This document shows positions 25,106 through 34,415 of a stretch of DNA of 64,000 bases, piece after piece. How positions within the stretch are numbered: position 1 is the first letter of the stretch; each line of letters begins with the position of its first letter. The stretch covers positions 248,001-312,000 of the forward strand of contig NZ_FOZK01000002.1 in NCBI RefSeq assembly GCF_900114435.1, given 5' to 3'. The position numbers and the translations under genes are program-made. The notes beneath the pieces are model-generated. The model saw nothing but the letters and a program-made list of their open reading frames with translations. It had not been told where the DNA came from and did not search any database. The DNA is from Halomicrobium zhouii. Its GTDB lineage: Archaea; Halobacteriota; Halobacteria; Halobacteriales; Haloarculaceae.

Positions 25106-25489
25106 AATTGAGCTAAACTCTCCACGTTCATCCATATCCTTCTGCCTGGGAGTGCGATCAATTTCATCCGCCAATTCTTGAAGGACTGAGAGCAGCTCCT
25201 CTTTCTCAATATTCGTCCTTTGAGCAGGTGTTATTCCGGCTGCAACCAGTCCCTTGTTCCATGACCCAAAAACTGAGGCAACAGTTGATTTGGAAGCCCA
25301 GTTACATTGCTCCATATCACAGCGTTTTGGGATTCGCTCTAGCCCTTCGCAAAGATTCTGAAGGCGACAAATGAGTGCTTCCTCCTTCTCACTGTCTGAG
25401 TGGGAGAGACCGAAATGTCCTCCACGACTGCGCGGAGTAGAAAATTCACCACCACAAACAGGGCACTCATATGTTTCTGCATCAGTCAT
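25106..25489 (-). pseudogene. HNH endonuclease gene, 5' part with Cys2His2 finger
   Basis: It starts with a Cys2His2 zinc finger (YECPVCGGEFSTPRSRGGHF, then GLSH), then one full associated repeat (VASVFGSWNKGLVAAGITPA) and the beginning of a second, cut by the IS at DERGEFSSI. The cut is in phase with SIVYIRRFGCWNDAL in the 3' part. The original protein was therefore finger, repeats, HNH, 493 residues. Confidence 0.8.
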
Positions 25490-25539
25490 TTTTCTCCCCT
25501 CGGCCGGTTAGTCCGAATTCACATGGTTTGTTGTCCATT

Positions 25540-25568
25540 TGTCATCACGCACTGCTTCCGTGATGACA
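25540..25568. repeat. 10-bp hairpin near the right border of the virB4 insertion
   Basis: TGTCATCACG (25540-25549) pairs perfectly with CGTGATGACA (25559-25568), followed by TAAAAAC. It could be a terminator or the element's end structure. Confidence 0.5.
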
Positions 25569-25601
25569 TAAAAACATCAGCGGCGATGGCTGGAGCACTC
25601 C

Positions 25602-25961
25602 ATCACCCAAACCGTCGACGAGTTCTTCGAACACGCCGAATCCGAAGCCATCCTCGACCAGTGTGCCATCAAGCAGTTCCACCGCCTCGACGGGATGGAC
25701 GAGACGTGGGCCGACGAGTTCGGCCTGAACTACGCACAGATGCGATTCGTCCAGAATGCCGTCCCCGGGAACGACCGCGCTGGTTACTCCGAGGCGCTCG
25801 TCGGCGTCGACGGCGAGTGGCGCGGTATCGAAATCAGTGCGTTACCGACCGAGAAAGAGGTTATCGACTACGAACCTGGCTCCCACGGTGGTGGCTCTAC
25901 CAACGACGAATCGTTCACGACACCTACAGATCGGTTGCGAAACGATGGTGGGCATACGTAG
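25602..25961 (+). pseudogene. virB4: Displaced original 3' end of virB4
   Basis: An in-frame GC-rich sequence beginning ITQTVDEFFEHAESEAILDQ continues through MDETWADEFGLNYAQMRFVQ to RGIEISALPTEKEVIDYEPG and a longer tail. It is homologous to the last about 95 residues of the intact VirB4 but in different codons and with a different C-terminal tail. It lacks the Walker motifs and a start, so it is a remnant left by the insertion. Confidence 0.85.
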
Positions 25962-26128
25962 TTGTCATCACCGAAACACGTCCTGAAATCTGGTGGATTA
26001 GAATCTCTAAACTAGCTTCAATCCGACCTCTCGATATAGCTCAGTCGGAGTCAAGAATCAGAACGAACATGTAAATCCGCACTCCCACATAACTGTTCCG
26101 CCTTCACTAATCGTAACGCTCCGAACAG

Positions 26129-26135
26129 TTAAATA
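26129..26135 (+). promoter_or_regulatory. TATA box of the giant toxin gene
   Basis: TTAAATA lies 30-36 bases upstream of the ATG at 26165, which predicts a leaderless or nearly leaderless mRNA. The toxin gene thus has its own promoter, apart from the virB4 operon. Confidence 0.5.
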
Positions 26136-26164
26136 ATGGCCACCTGGGCGTAACTTCAGCAACC

Positions 26165-29100
26165 ATGGGTGGGCAATCGCGGAAGGTGGTAGCAGTAGCG
26201 CTTTCGATACTCGTCCTGACGGCGACGGTGGCCGGACCGGCCGTCGGGTCGTTACAGACCCAGACCGGGACGGTTTCGGCAGGCAACGCACCGACGATAG
26301 ACGAGAGTCTCTCGCCGTTCGAGCAGAAACAGCGCGCGCTGGAACTGACACGCGATCTGGACCCGCAGCCGGGGATCCAGGAAGAATCGGCCGAGCGTGC
26401 GCAAAAGTACCTCCGGAACAGCAGTGCGAGTTACGAGTATCACGACCCCGTCCGGGTGAAAGACCCGATGACGTTCGAGCGGGACGCGAAAGTCGTCCGT
26501 AATCTCGCGAAGTTCGAGGGAACGAGTTCGGCCGACACCGCGCACCGGTCCGCGAGGCTCGTCGTCTCGGCCGACGACGAGTCCGCCGAACAGGCGATCG
26601 AGGACGCTCGGCGGGCCTACGAGGCGCGCAAGGACACGATGTCGAAGGGCGAGCGCCAGAGTACCAAGGCGCACATCAGGAACGCCGAACGCGCCCTCGA
26701 AAAGTCCCGCGAGGCCCAGGAACGCGCGTCACAGGGATCCCAGCGGTCGCTTTCGTTCGCCGGAATCTCTCTCGACAGCACACTCTCGACGCTCTCCGTG
26801 CAGCAAGCTCCGAAGGGCAAGAAGGGTGGCAAGAACCCGGGGAAGGCGAAGGGCAAGCAGAAGGGGAACAAAAAGGGCAACGGCAAGGACAAGACCGGCA
26901 AGCAGAACGACAAAGCCGAGAAGAAGAACGGGAACGGCGAGAAGAAGGGGAAGGCCAAGGGCAAGCAGAAAGGGAAAGACAAGCAGAAAGGCACGGACAG
27001 GCAGAACGGTAACGGCAAGGCCAAAGGGAAAGACAAGCAGAAAGGCACGGACAGGCAGAACGGTAACGGCAAGGCCAAAGGGAAAGACAAGGGTGGCCCA
27101 GCGGCACCGCCCGAGTCCGAGACGACGCCGAGTCCCACGCCCACTGCGACTGCGACGAGTACGTCATCCGCGACGGAAGTGACCGAGACGAGAACAGAAG
27201 CGACCGCGACGGCTACTACAACCCCTACGCCTACCGCGACCGAGCCGGCTGAAACGGCGACCCAGACCGCGACGCCGACTGCGACGGAGACGCCACAGAC
27301 TCGGGTCCGCGGAAAGAAAGCCTTCAGGCACCGGGCCAACGCGCTCGTCAAACTGAAGATCGCCCTGAAGCAGGCGAATCTGGCGCTCGAACGGATCGAC
27401 GGGGCCAGTAAACCACGAGTCACTATCGAGTCGTCCATCGATCCGGTGTGGCAGGACGGCCAGCCCGACACGTACTACCTGACTGGCAACTACACCGACG
27501 TCGTCGTCGGCGACCCGGAACCCGTCACGGTCACCATCGGCAACCGGAGTCGGACCGTTGAGGTAGTTTCGGCCTCGGACTCGCCGATGGCCAACCAGAC
27601 GTTCCTCGTCGAGGTCGACCGGACCGAACGGGTCACCGAAATCGAGGTGCGCGCACCCGACGGCGAGAACGACCTGAACGGGACCGAATCGCTCGCGCTC
27701 GACGGCGACGGATTGCCCGAACACGTCGAGCGGGAGGTGGGGTCAGATCCACTCGACCCTGACAGCGACGTCCGTGAACTCAACGGCGACCAGGCAGAGG
27801 ACGGCGTCCACGACGGCGCGGCGCTCGCCCGGAGCGACGAATTAGGCGCTATTGTGGAAAACGGAACGTTCCTGAAGCCCACGCCGATCGTTCTGGGCAA
27901 CGACACCGACGGTGACGGGATCGCGGATTCGCGGGAGCGGGCGCTCGGACTCAACGCCTCGAACAACGACACCGACGGTGACGGTATCTCTGACCGCTAC
28001 GAGACCAACGGCGGTGCACACATCGATTCCGACGAAAACGGTGTCCTCGATGCACGTGACACCGACGCAGACGGCGACGGCGTGATCGACGCCTGGGAGT
28101 GGCGCGACGACGTCGACGACGATCTGGCGCCCGGCTACCGCGACCTGGACGACGACGGTGACGGTATCCCGACCGCCATCGAGAAGGCGAACGTCTCCGC
28201 CGACGCCTACGACGTCGACTTCGACGGCGTCTGGAACTGGCGGGACACGGACGCTGACGGTGACGGCATATCCGACGGCGAGGAGGGACTCGTCGACCAC
28301 GACGGCGACGGCGTCCCGGCGTACCTCGACAACGACGCCGACAACGACGGGCTGCCCGACCCGTACGAACGGAACGTCACGCAGACCGATCCCGAGGCCG
28401 TCGACAGCGACTCGGCCCGAACCGGTGTGAACGAGGCCGACGACAACGTCACCGACGGGAACGAGGACTTCGACGACGACGGACTCGTCGCCTTCAACGA
28501 GTACCGGTTTGGAACGGACCCCTTCGAGAGCGATTCTGATGGGGACGGACTCAACGACGCCTTCGAGGTACGACTCCAGGGGCTCGATCCGCTCGACGCC
28601 GATTCGGACGGCGACGGCGTGACCGACGGCGCGGAGGACCCCGACAACGATACCCTCTCGAACGAACGCGAAGCGTCACTCGGGACGCATCCTCTTCACA
28701 ACGACACGGATGCGGACGGGCTTCCAGACGGCACAGAAGTCGACCAGTACGGGACGAACGCGACGGATCCCGACACCGACGGCGACGGACTCTCCGACAG
28801 CGACGAACTCGCGGTCGGCACCGATCCGCTGGTCGCCGACACGGACGGCGACGGCGTCCGCGACGGCAACGAGACCTTCGAGACGACCGCGTCCGAGGAA
28901 TCGACGGGCGTGTCGGTGACGGTCGCCGGCGAGGGCAATCTGGCGAAGAACGTCACGATATCGCCGACGCCCGAATATCACAACGGCACGGCGGCGAGCG
29001 CCGGCCCGACGGTCTACGTCGACGCTCGAAGCGATTCGGCCAACGGGACGATATCGCTCCCCGTCGCGGCGGACGCCGACGGCGAGAACGTCACCGTGTT

Positions 29101-32100
29101 CGCGCGCTCGGCCGACGCGAACGGAACCTGGAAAGCGGTCGAGACGACGGTCAACGAGAGTGCGGGTACCGCGACGGCGACGCTCGACTCGAACGCCTTC
29201 GTCACGGTGTTGAACGAGTCGGCCTGGAACGCCGGCACCAGCGAACCCGAGTTACCCGCGACGGACACCACCGCCAGCAACGTCACGTGCGGCGAGACGT
29301 GTGAACTCGGCGGTGGCTCGCTCGTCATCGGTGACGTCGGATCTACCACTCGGGGTGCGTCCGTCTCGAAGTCCGGATTCGGAGCAGGCTCTGGCGGCGT
29401 GTCGATCATGGGCGGACACCACCACCGTCAGGACCACGATTGTGACGGCATTCCCAACTACAGGGACAACGACATCGACCCCAGCCAGTGTGACGACGAG
29501 TCAGACGACGACTCGGACGGTTCTGGTGACGACTCGGACGATTCAGACGACGGTGGTTCGATTGGAACTCCCGGCGGGAATATGGACGATGACGGTGACG
29601 GCGTCCAGAACATGGACGACAACTGCGTGGCGGACCCGAATCCGGGACAGCAGGATCTTGATCTCGATGGACGAGGAGACGAGTGTGACGACGACATCGA
29701 CGGCGACGGATTAGACAACGACGAAGATCCCGATCCGAGAGATCCGGACAACCCCTCCATGACAGACGAGGACGGGTTGGACGAAGACGAGGAGCAACAG
29801 TACGGAACGGACCCGACAGAACCCGACACCGACGGTGACGGACTCGATGACGGCGACGAGGTCTCGGGTGAGACGGACCCGCTCGACGCCGACACGGACG
29901 ACGACGGCGTCGAGGACGGCGAAGACGGCTGTCCGACCACTAAAGGCGCCGCAGACAACGGCTGTCCCGTCGAGGGCGCGGGCATCGTCACGACGTCGTT
30001 CGACGAGGCCGAGCGCCTCGTCGCCGACCTGGCCTACGAAGCCGAGTCCTACGGGTACTACTCCGACGTCGAACTCACGATCAGCGGCGAGGGGTCGAGC
30101 GAGACCATCCAGCTCGGGAGCACGGCCGGTCGGACCACCACCGAGCGCATCGACGTCTCCGAGTACGCCGGCGAGACGGTCACGTTCCGCTTCGAGACGC
30201 GCGGGGCGCGGGCGTCCATCGACTCCTTCGACGTCCAGGCCGACGCGGACGGCGACGGCATCTGGAACCACGTCGAAGACCAGACCTGGTACCACCCCAA
30301 GACCGGGAACCGATTCACGACCGACGCCTACAGCGTCGACTCCGACGGCGACGGCCTCGACGACGACGAAGAGGTCCGCTTCGCTAAGCGCGGCGGCTCG
30401 TGGGAGATCGTCGACTCCACGTCGGACCCCTCCAGGGTCGACTCCGACGGTGACGGGCTGACGGACCGCGAGGAAATCGGTGAGCGCGAGATTCGCATCA
30501 TCGACAGCAAGCGCGACGCCAAGCAGTTCATGGCCGCACTGGGTCAGGGTGGCGACACGTCCGCGTACGTCAGTTCCCCCGACGTCACGTCGGACCCGAC
30601 CCGCGCGCATTCGGACCGCGACGGCCTCGACGACGCGACCGAGCGCGACCTCGGCACCGACCCGGAGAGAGAGGACACTGACACCGACGGCGTGGACGAC
30701 GGCCGCGAGATGCAGATCGGCGAGGACCCGACGGTCCACGACTACCGCCCGCCGTCGCTGAACGTCCGCTACTCGTCCGTCTCCAGTTCACAGGGGAGCG
30801 CGAAGACGTTCTACAGAGTCGGCTTCGACGCGCAGGACTACTTCGGTCTCGCCCGCGTCGCGGTCAAACACAACGACAAGGTCAAGTTCGAGCGCACGCC
30901 GGGCGACGACGACGGCCACTCGTACAACGTCGAGTACAAGACGTTCCTGGCGCAGTCGCTCATCGACGCGACGAAAGGGGCGGCGACGCGGGTCGTCCTG
31001 AAAGACGCCCACGGGAACCAGCGGACGAAGGTCGTCATGCAGCGCGACGTCGCGTTCGTCCAGATCGCCGAGCAGTTCGGCGCGCCGATGGATTCCTCGG
31101 GCGTCGCGTACAGTCTGGGCCTGCTCTCTGGCGTGAGCGTCGGCGCTGGTCAGACCGCGGGGACGGTCAAAGCACTCGTCTCGGATCCGGTGGGGTACGC
31201 CGAGTCGATGGCGAAAATCGTCGAGGTGGTCGAGCACCTCGACCAGCCTGGCCGGCTCATCGAGGCGATGGCCGACGGGTTCGAACAGCAACAACGGCTC
31301 GCGAATCCCTACGACTTCGACGACGAGCGCGAACTGTACGAAGAGTTCCGGACGAGCTACTACACGGGGATGGTCGCGTTCGAAGTGCTGAAAACAGCGG
31401 CCGGCGCCTCGGCGACCAAGGCAGCGAAGAGTAGCTCGAAGCTGTCGAAACTGACGGACAAACTCAGCACGCCGAAACTCCGCAAAGCCGGGAAGCTGTT
31501 GATGAAAGGTCAGGACAAGCTTCACGCGCCCGGCCGGTACGCGAAAACGCGGCTCGTGATGAAGCTGTCCGACAGCGCAGAACTCACGTCGAGTGCGGCG
31601 CGGCGGGTCATCGACAGTTCGACTCTCGGAAAGACGCTACACAAGAAGTACCTCTACAAGCGGCTGGACGTCGACACGAGCGACCTGAGCGAGGCAGAGC
31701 AAGCGGCGCTGAACGACTATCTCGACGAGACCGGTCGCGACGGCGTCTGGCTGGCGAACAAGTACGACGACGAGTTCCGCGAGATGCTCACGCCGACCTG
31801 TCGCGTCGGCTCACTCCGTGCAGGGGCAGTTGGTGGTAGCTCGCTCGGCTCAGACCGGTTCCACAGTGTGGGCGGACCGCAGGCAACGCTCAGCGCTGGC
31901 AGTTGTGACCCAGACATCGACGGTCTCGACGCAGATGGCGCCCGCCGGATTCGAGAGCTGCAGAATCGCGGCGTGCTCGACGACGATGACGTCCGTCAGT
32001 TGCTGCAGGTGATCGACGAGGGCGCTGATATCGAGAAAGATGATGTTCGGACGGCGCTGAAGCGCGTCGAGATGTTGGATAGCGACGGACATGAAGTACT

Positions 32101-32560
32101 CGACTTCCAGCGTACTACTAAACTCAATGATAACTTCAAGGGCAGGCCGCCACACGAAGAAGGGAGCATCGCTATCGACGCAGATATCCAAGGGAACAAA
32201 GAACTGTATCGGGTGCGTAGTGGAGATGCAGATATTGATGGAAGCTGGTTAGTTGAAGAATCAGTGCTCAAACGGGCCAATACAGACGAAGATCTAATCG
32301 ATCGTATGGCACTATTACCGAATGACTGGGATGTTGAGTATACACATGTCTCTAAACTCGAAACTTCAAAGATTAGTCGTAATGGGAAGTTGCGAGTGAG
32401 CACCGTAGGTAAAATGAAATCTAAATCAACTGGCGCCAAACGAAAAGGTCAGGCCACTCAATATCAGATCCGTGGTGTTGACTCTGACGATCTAAATGGA
32501 TGGGGTCCCCACGGAAAGCTATCGCAGTACGTCAAAATGCACTACGAATACGATTCATGA
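26165..32560 (+). CDS. Giant secreted polymorphic toxin
   Basis: 2131 residues. Signal peptide (VVAVALSILVLTATVAGPAV); helical charged region; Lys/Gly-rich tract (about 216-311) with 18-residue repeats; Thr/Pro linker (about 316-380); two blocks of thrombospondin-type-3 calcium-binding repeats of the DxDxDGxxD kind (about 510-905 and 1135-1525); a helical pre-toxin region (about 1700-1960); and a C-terminal domain of about 170 residues coded by distinctly A/T-richer DNA. This long stalk plus exchangeable tip matches polymorphic toxins. The tip (ELYRVRSGDADIDGSWLVEE ... GKLSQYVKMHYEYD) is unassigned. The next gene overlaps its stop, as immunity genes do. It follows the secretion operon and may use it. 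Confidence 0.75.
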   Translation: MGGQSRKVVAVALSILVLTATVAGPAVGSLQTQTGTVSAGNAPTIDESLSPFEQKQRALELTRDLDPQPGIQEESAERAQKYLRNSSASYEYHDPVRVKDPMTFERDAKVVRNLAKFEGTSSADTAHRSARLVVSADDESAEQAIEDARRAYEARKDTMSKGERQSTKAHIRNAERALEKSREAQERASQGSQRSLSFAGISLDSTLSTLSVQQAPKGKKGGKNPGKAKGKQKGNKKGNGKDKTGKQNDKAEKKNGNGEKKGKAKGKQKGKDKQKGTDRQNGNGKAKGKDKQKGTDRQNGNGKAKGKDKGGPAAPPESETTPSPTPTATATSTSSATEVTETRTEATATATTTPTPTATEPAETATQTATPTATETPQTRVRGKKAFRHRANALVKLKIALKQANLALERIDGASKPRVTIESSIDPVWQDGQPDTYYLTGNYTDVVVGDPEPVTVTIGNRSRTVEVVSASDSPMANQTFLVEVDRTERVTEIEVRAPDGENDLNGTESLALDGDGLPEHVEREVGSDPLDPDSDVRELNGDQAEDGVHDGAALARSDELGAIVENGTFLKPTPIVLGNDTDGDGIADSRERALGLNASNNDTDGDGISDRYETNGGAHIDSDENGVLDARDTDADGDGVIDAWEWRDDVDDDLAPGYRDLDDDGDGIPTAIEKANVSADAYDVDFDGVWNWRDTDADGDGISDGEEGLVDHDGDGVPAYLDNDADNDGLPDPYERNVTQTDPEAVDSDSARTGVNEADDNVTDGNEDFDDDGLVAFNEYRFGTDPFESDSDGDGLNDAFEVRLQGLDPLDADSDGDGVTDGAEDPDNDTLSNEREASLGTHPLHNDTDADGLPDGTEVDQYGTNATDPDTDGDGLSDSDELAVGTDPLVADTDGDGVRDGNETFETTASEESTGVSVTVAGEGNLAKNVTISPTPEYHNGTAASAGPTVYVDARSDSANGTISLPVAADADGENVTVFARSADANGTWKAVETTVNESAGTATATLDSNAFVTVLNESAWNAGTSEPELPATDTTASNVTCGETCELGGGSLVIGDVGSTTRGASVSKSGFGAGSGGVSIMGGHHHRQDHDCDGIPNYRDNDIDPSQCDDESDDDSDGSGDDSDDSDDGGSIGTPGGNMDDDGDGVQNMDDNCVADPNPGQQDLDLDGRGDECDDDIDGDGLDNDEDPDPRDPDNPSMTDEDGLDEDEEQQYGTDPTEPDTDGDGLDDGDEVSGETDPLDADTDDDGVEDGEDGCPTTKGAADNGCPVEGAGIVTTSFDEAERLVADLAYEAESYGYYSDVELTISGEGSSETIQLGSTAGRTTTERIDVSEYAGETVTFRFETRGARASIDSFDVQADADGDGIWNHVEDQTWYHPKTGNRFTTDAYSVDSDGDGLDDDEEVRFAKRGGSWEIVDSTSDPSRVDSDGDGLTDREEIGEREIRIIDSKRDAKQFMAALGQGGDTSAYVSSPDVTSDPTRAHSDRDGLDDATERDLGTDPEREDTDTDGVDDGREMQIGEDPTVHDYRPPSLNVRYSSVSSSQGSAKTFYRVGFDAQDYFGLARVAVKHNDKVKFERTPGDDDGHSYNVEYKTFLAQSLIDATKGAATRVVLKDAHGNQRTKVVMQRDVAFVQIAEQFGAPMDSSGVAYSLGLLSGVSVGAGQTAGTVKALVSDPVGYAESMAKIVEVVEHLDQPGRLIEAMADGFEQQQRLANPYDFDDERELYEEFRTSYYTGMVAFEVLKTAAGASATKAAKSSSKLSKLTDKLSTPKLRKAGKLLMKGQDKLHAPGRYAKTRLVMKLSDSAELTSSAARRVIDSSTLGKTLHKKYLYKRLDVDTSDLSEAEQAALNDYLDETGRDGVWLANKYDDEFREMLTPTCRVGSLRAGAVGGSSLGSDRFHSVGGPQATLSAGSCDPDIDGLDADGARRIRELQNRGVLDDDDVRQLLQVIDEGADIEKDDVRTALKRVEMLDSDGHEVLDFQRTTKLNDNFKGRPPHEEGSIAIDADIQGNKELYRVRSGDADIDGSWLVEESVLKRANTDEDLIDRMALLPNDWDVEYTHVSKLETSKISRNGKLRVSTVGKMKSKSTGAKRKGQATQYQIRGVDSDDLNGWGPHGKLSQYVKMHYEYDS
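26963..27091 (+). repeat. 54-bp tandem repeat within the toxin gene
   Basis: The unit at 27017-27070 is followed by 21 bases of an identical unit and preceded by a copy differing at about three positions (26963-27016). It encodes GKAKGKDKQKGTDRQNGN. Near-identity at DNA level indicates recent expansion or slippage, so the length of the stalk probably varies between strains. Confidence 0.8.
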
Positions 32561-32892
32561 CTCAGGTTAATTATTCGGGAAAAACCGTCTATATTGACGG
32601 CACTGAAATAGAGATGCCATCTGAAGTAGTAAATACTGCTTCCGTTGATGGTATCGTCCTCGTCCACTGCCACAACGGTGAACTAGAACCGAGAAATGTC
32701 GTTGCTCTCGATTCGGACGGGAACCGCTTGTGGAGGATTCAGCCCCTAAAAAAAGAGGGGGAGGAGAGCGCCAGACGAGTTAATCATTTGACTGTAGCAG
32801 ACGACTTCGTTCAAGTTCGTGATGGGCATGGGGATCGGTATCGCGTAGACCTAGAAACTGGTGACGTCGAATTCATCGGCTGGAGTCGATAG
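32557..32892 (+). CDS. Probable immunity protein for the giant toxin
   Basis: 111 residues, beta-rich and acidic (VVNTASVDGIVLVHCHNGEL, VNHLTVADDFVQVRDGHGDR). The ATG overlaps the toxin TGA (ATGA), the tight coupling typical of toxin-immunity pairs, and base composition matches the toxin tip rather than the stalk. No family recognised. The role is inferred from position. Confidence 0.6.
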   Translation: MTQVNYSGKTVYIDGTEIEMPSEVVNTASVDGIVLVHCHNGELEPRNVVALDSDGNRLWRIQPLKKEGEESARRVNHLTVADDFVQVRDGHGDRYRVDLETGDVEFIGWSR

Positions 32893-32897
32893 CCAGA

Positions 32898-33305
32898 TTG
32901 GTGGAAACTCACCCGAGTCTTCTTGTCGCTGATGCCGTGATCAATACTATGTCAGGACCGTACGCCGAGAATTCCATCGTTATGGACATCGAGACGGGCC
33001 AAGTAGAGCCCTGCTTGCAGTTCGAACCCGATGGCCTTCCTGGGGACCAGTGGCTCCATCGGCGAGTGGAGTTCGAAGTCGATCTCGACCATGCAGGAGT
33101 CATCGACCGGTATGCTCTCCCGGAAAGTAACGAGTACGAGGTCCGGATCGTTGAAGTTCCACCGGGAGAGGAGTTACGACTCGGAGATGTCGCCGCGCTG
33201 CATGGTCGATCCGGTGGTGGAGATCTCGTCGAAGTGCTAGGACGTGACTCCATCCCGAAGGAGTGGGTCAATAATGTGATATTGCTCAGCGACTACATTG
33301 AGTAG
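32898..33305 (+). CDS. Second immunity-like gene
   Basis: 135 residues, beginning at TTG 32898 or GTG 32901, 5-8 bases after the previous stop. Acidic beta-rich protein with a C-terminal WVNNVILLSDYIE. No recognised family. Orphan immunity genes commonly accumulate behind polymorphic toxins; it could protect against a tip domain no longer present. Confidence 0.5.
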   Translation: MVETHPSLLVADAVINTMSGPYAENSIVMDIETGQVEPCLQFEPDGLPGDQWLHRRVEFEVDLDHAGVIDRYALPESNEYEVRIVEVPPGEELRLGDVAALHGRSGGGDLVEVLGRDSIPKEWVNNVILLSDYIE

Positions 33306-33377
33306 TAACCAGACCACTAGCTCTGAAATCCCTTCTAAGAATCTACTTCGTCCTTTAGGACCACGTCGCAAGTCAAG

Positions 33378-34415
33378 ACGAAGGCCGCCAAGAGCAGTCA
33401 GAAGCTGTCGAAACTGACGGACAAGGTCAGCACGCCGAAACTCCGGAAAGCCGGGAAGCTGCTGATGAAGGGCCGGGACAAGCTGCACGCGCCTGGCCGG
33501 TACGCGACCACGAAGCTCGCCAACGGACTGGCGACGGGCGGCAAGATGACTGTCGACAGCGCGTACCGGATGATGGGCGCGTCGAAGACGCTCGGTAGTA
33601 AACTCAAAACCCGCGAATTCCTCAAGAAGACGGACGCCGACGTCGAAGACCTTTCGTCGACGGAACAACGGCGGTTGGGCCGGCTGACTGCGCGCGCTGA
33701 TGGTGGTAGAGTAGACCTCGATGCAGACGTTGCGAAACTCGGGGCCAAACACGATCTCGATACACAGACCGTCGCCCGGCTCCAGAGACTCACGGATGCG
33801 GGCGAAATCGATAACGCGGCCCGCCAGCGTCTGGACGAGTTACTTGATGAGGGCGAGATGGACAGTGACGACGTGCAAATGTTCGCTCAGGCACTTGAAC
33901 TGAAAGACCAGTCTGCCTATCTGGATTCTGATCTGGATGCAAACAACGTGCTGTCGGTCGGAAAGAAGGGTGACTTGAGCGAGGCGAGGGTGATCGTAAA
34001 AGTCGATAGTGATGTTCGGTGGATGGAAGAAGGTGATATTGACGGGGGATGGGAGCATATCGTGGCACGTCATATTGAGGGAGAACACGAGATGGGTGAT
34101 ACAGGGGGAAGTGGAATATTCCCGACAGGCGAGACTGTAAAAGGACAAGAAATGCCCGAAACTATGTCTAATAAAGATGTTAAAAGACTGGTATTCAATT
34201 CGTTAAAAGATGGGGATGCTAGTCCTCACGGCCAGAAAACGAAATATTACTTTGAGCCATCCACAAATGGTTATCCAAGCAGTGGCATTGATAGCATGCG
34301 GGTGCTAGTTTACCCAGACGGTTCAGTCGAAACAGCGTTCCCCCTCAGTGGCCCGAAAGTGATGCGATACGTTCCGGGCCTGAATGGTGGGAAAGGAGGA
34401 TTCGTAAACCCATGA
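33378..34415 (+). pseudogene. Orphan toxin cassette with a possible EndoU-like tip
   Basis: A frame open through 33378 repeats the pre-toxin sequence of the giant gene (SKLTDKVSTPKLRKAGKLLM, HAPGRYATTKLANG; compare 31420-31570, very similar in DNA) but has no signal, stalk or promoter. It then diverges to a different tip. The tip (HIVARHIEGEH, IFPTGETVKGQEMPETMSNK, then SMRVLVYPDGSVETAFPLSG) has the His spacing and V-x-V-x-P-x-G-x-V-x-T-A-x-P-like end of bacterial EndoU ribonuclease toxins. It would be expressed only after recombination into the giant gene. Confidence 0.7.

Larger units (their letters stand above)
22056..25601. mobile_element. Gene-restoring insertion in virB4 carrying a Cys2His2-HNH endonuclease gene
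   Basis: Left border: the codon-use switch at about 22056 inside virB4. Right border: the point (25602) where GC-rich virB4 3' sequence resumes (ITQTVDEFFEHAES...). Between them lie the recoded virB4 C-terminus, an HNH endonuclease gene on the minus strand, the IS5-type insertion that splits it, and a hairpin at 25540-25568. About 36 host codons (22056-22165 equivalent) are missing at the right border. The layout matches an element that invades virB4 and restores it (inference). Confidence 0.65.

Noticed and set aside
26963-27091. Tandem repeats that might suggest a CRISPR array
   Set aside because: The units are contiguous, without spacers, and lie in frame inside a coding sequence.
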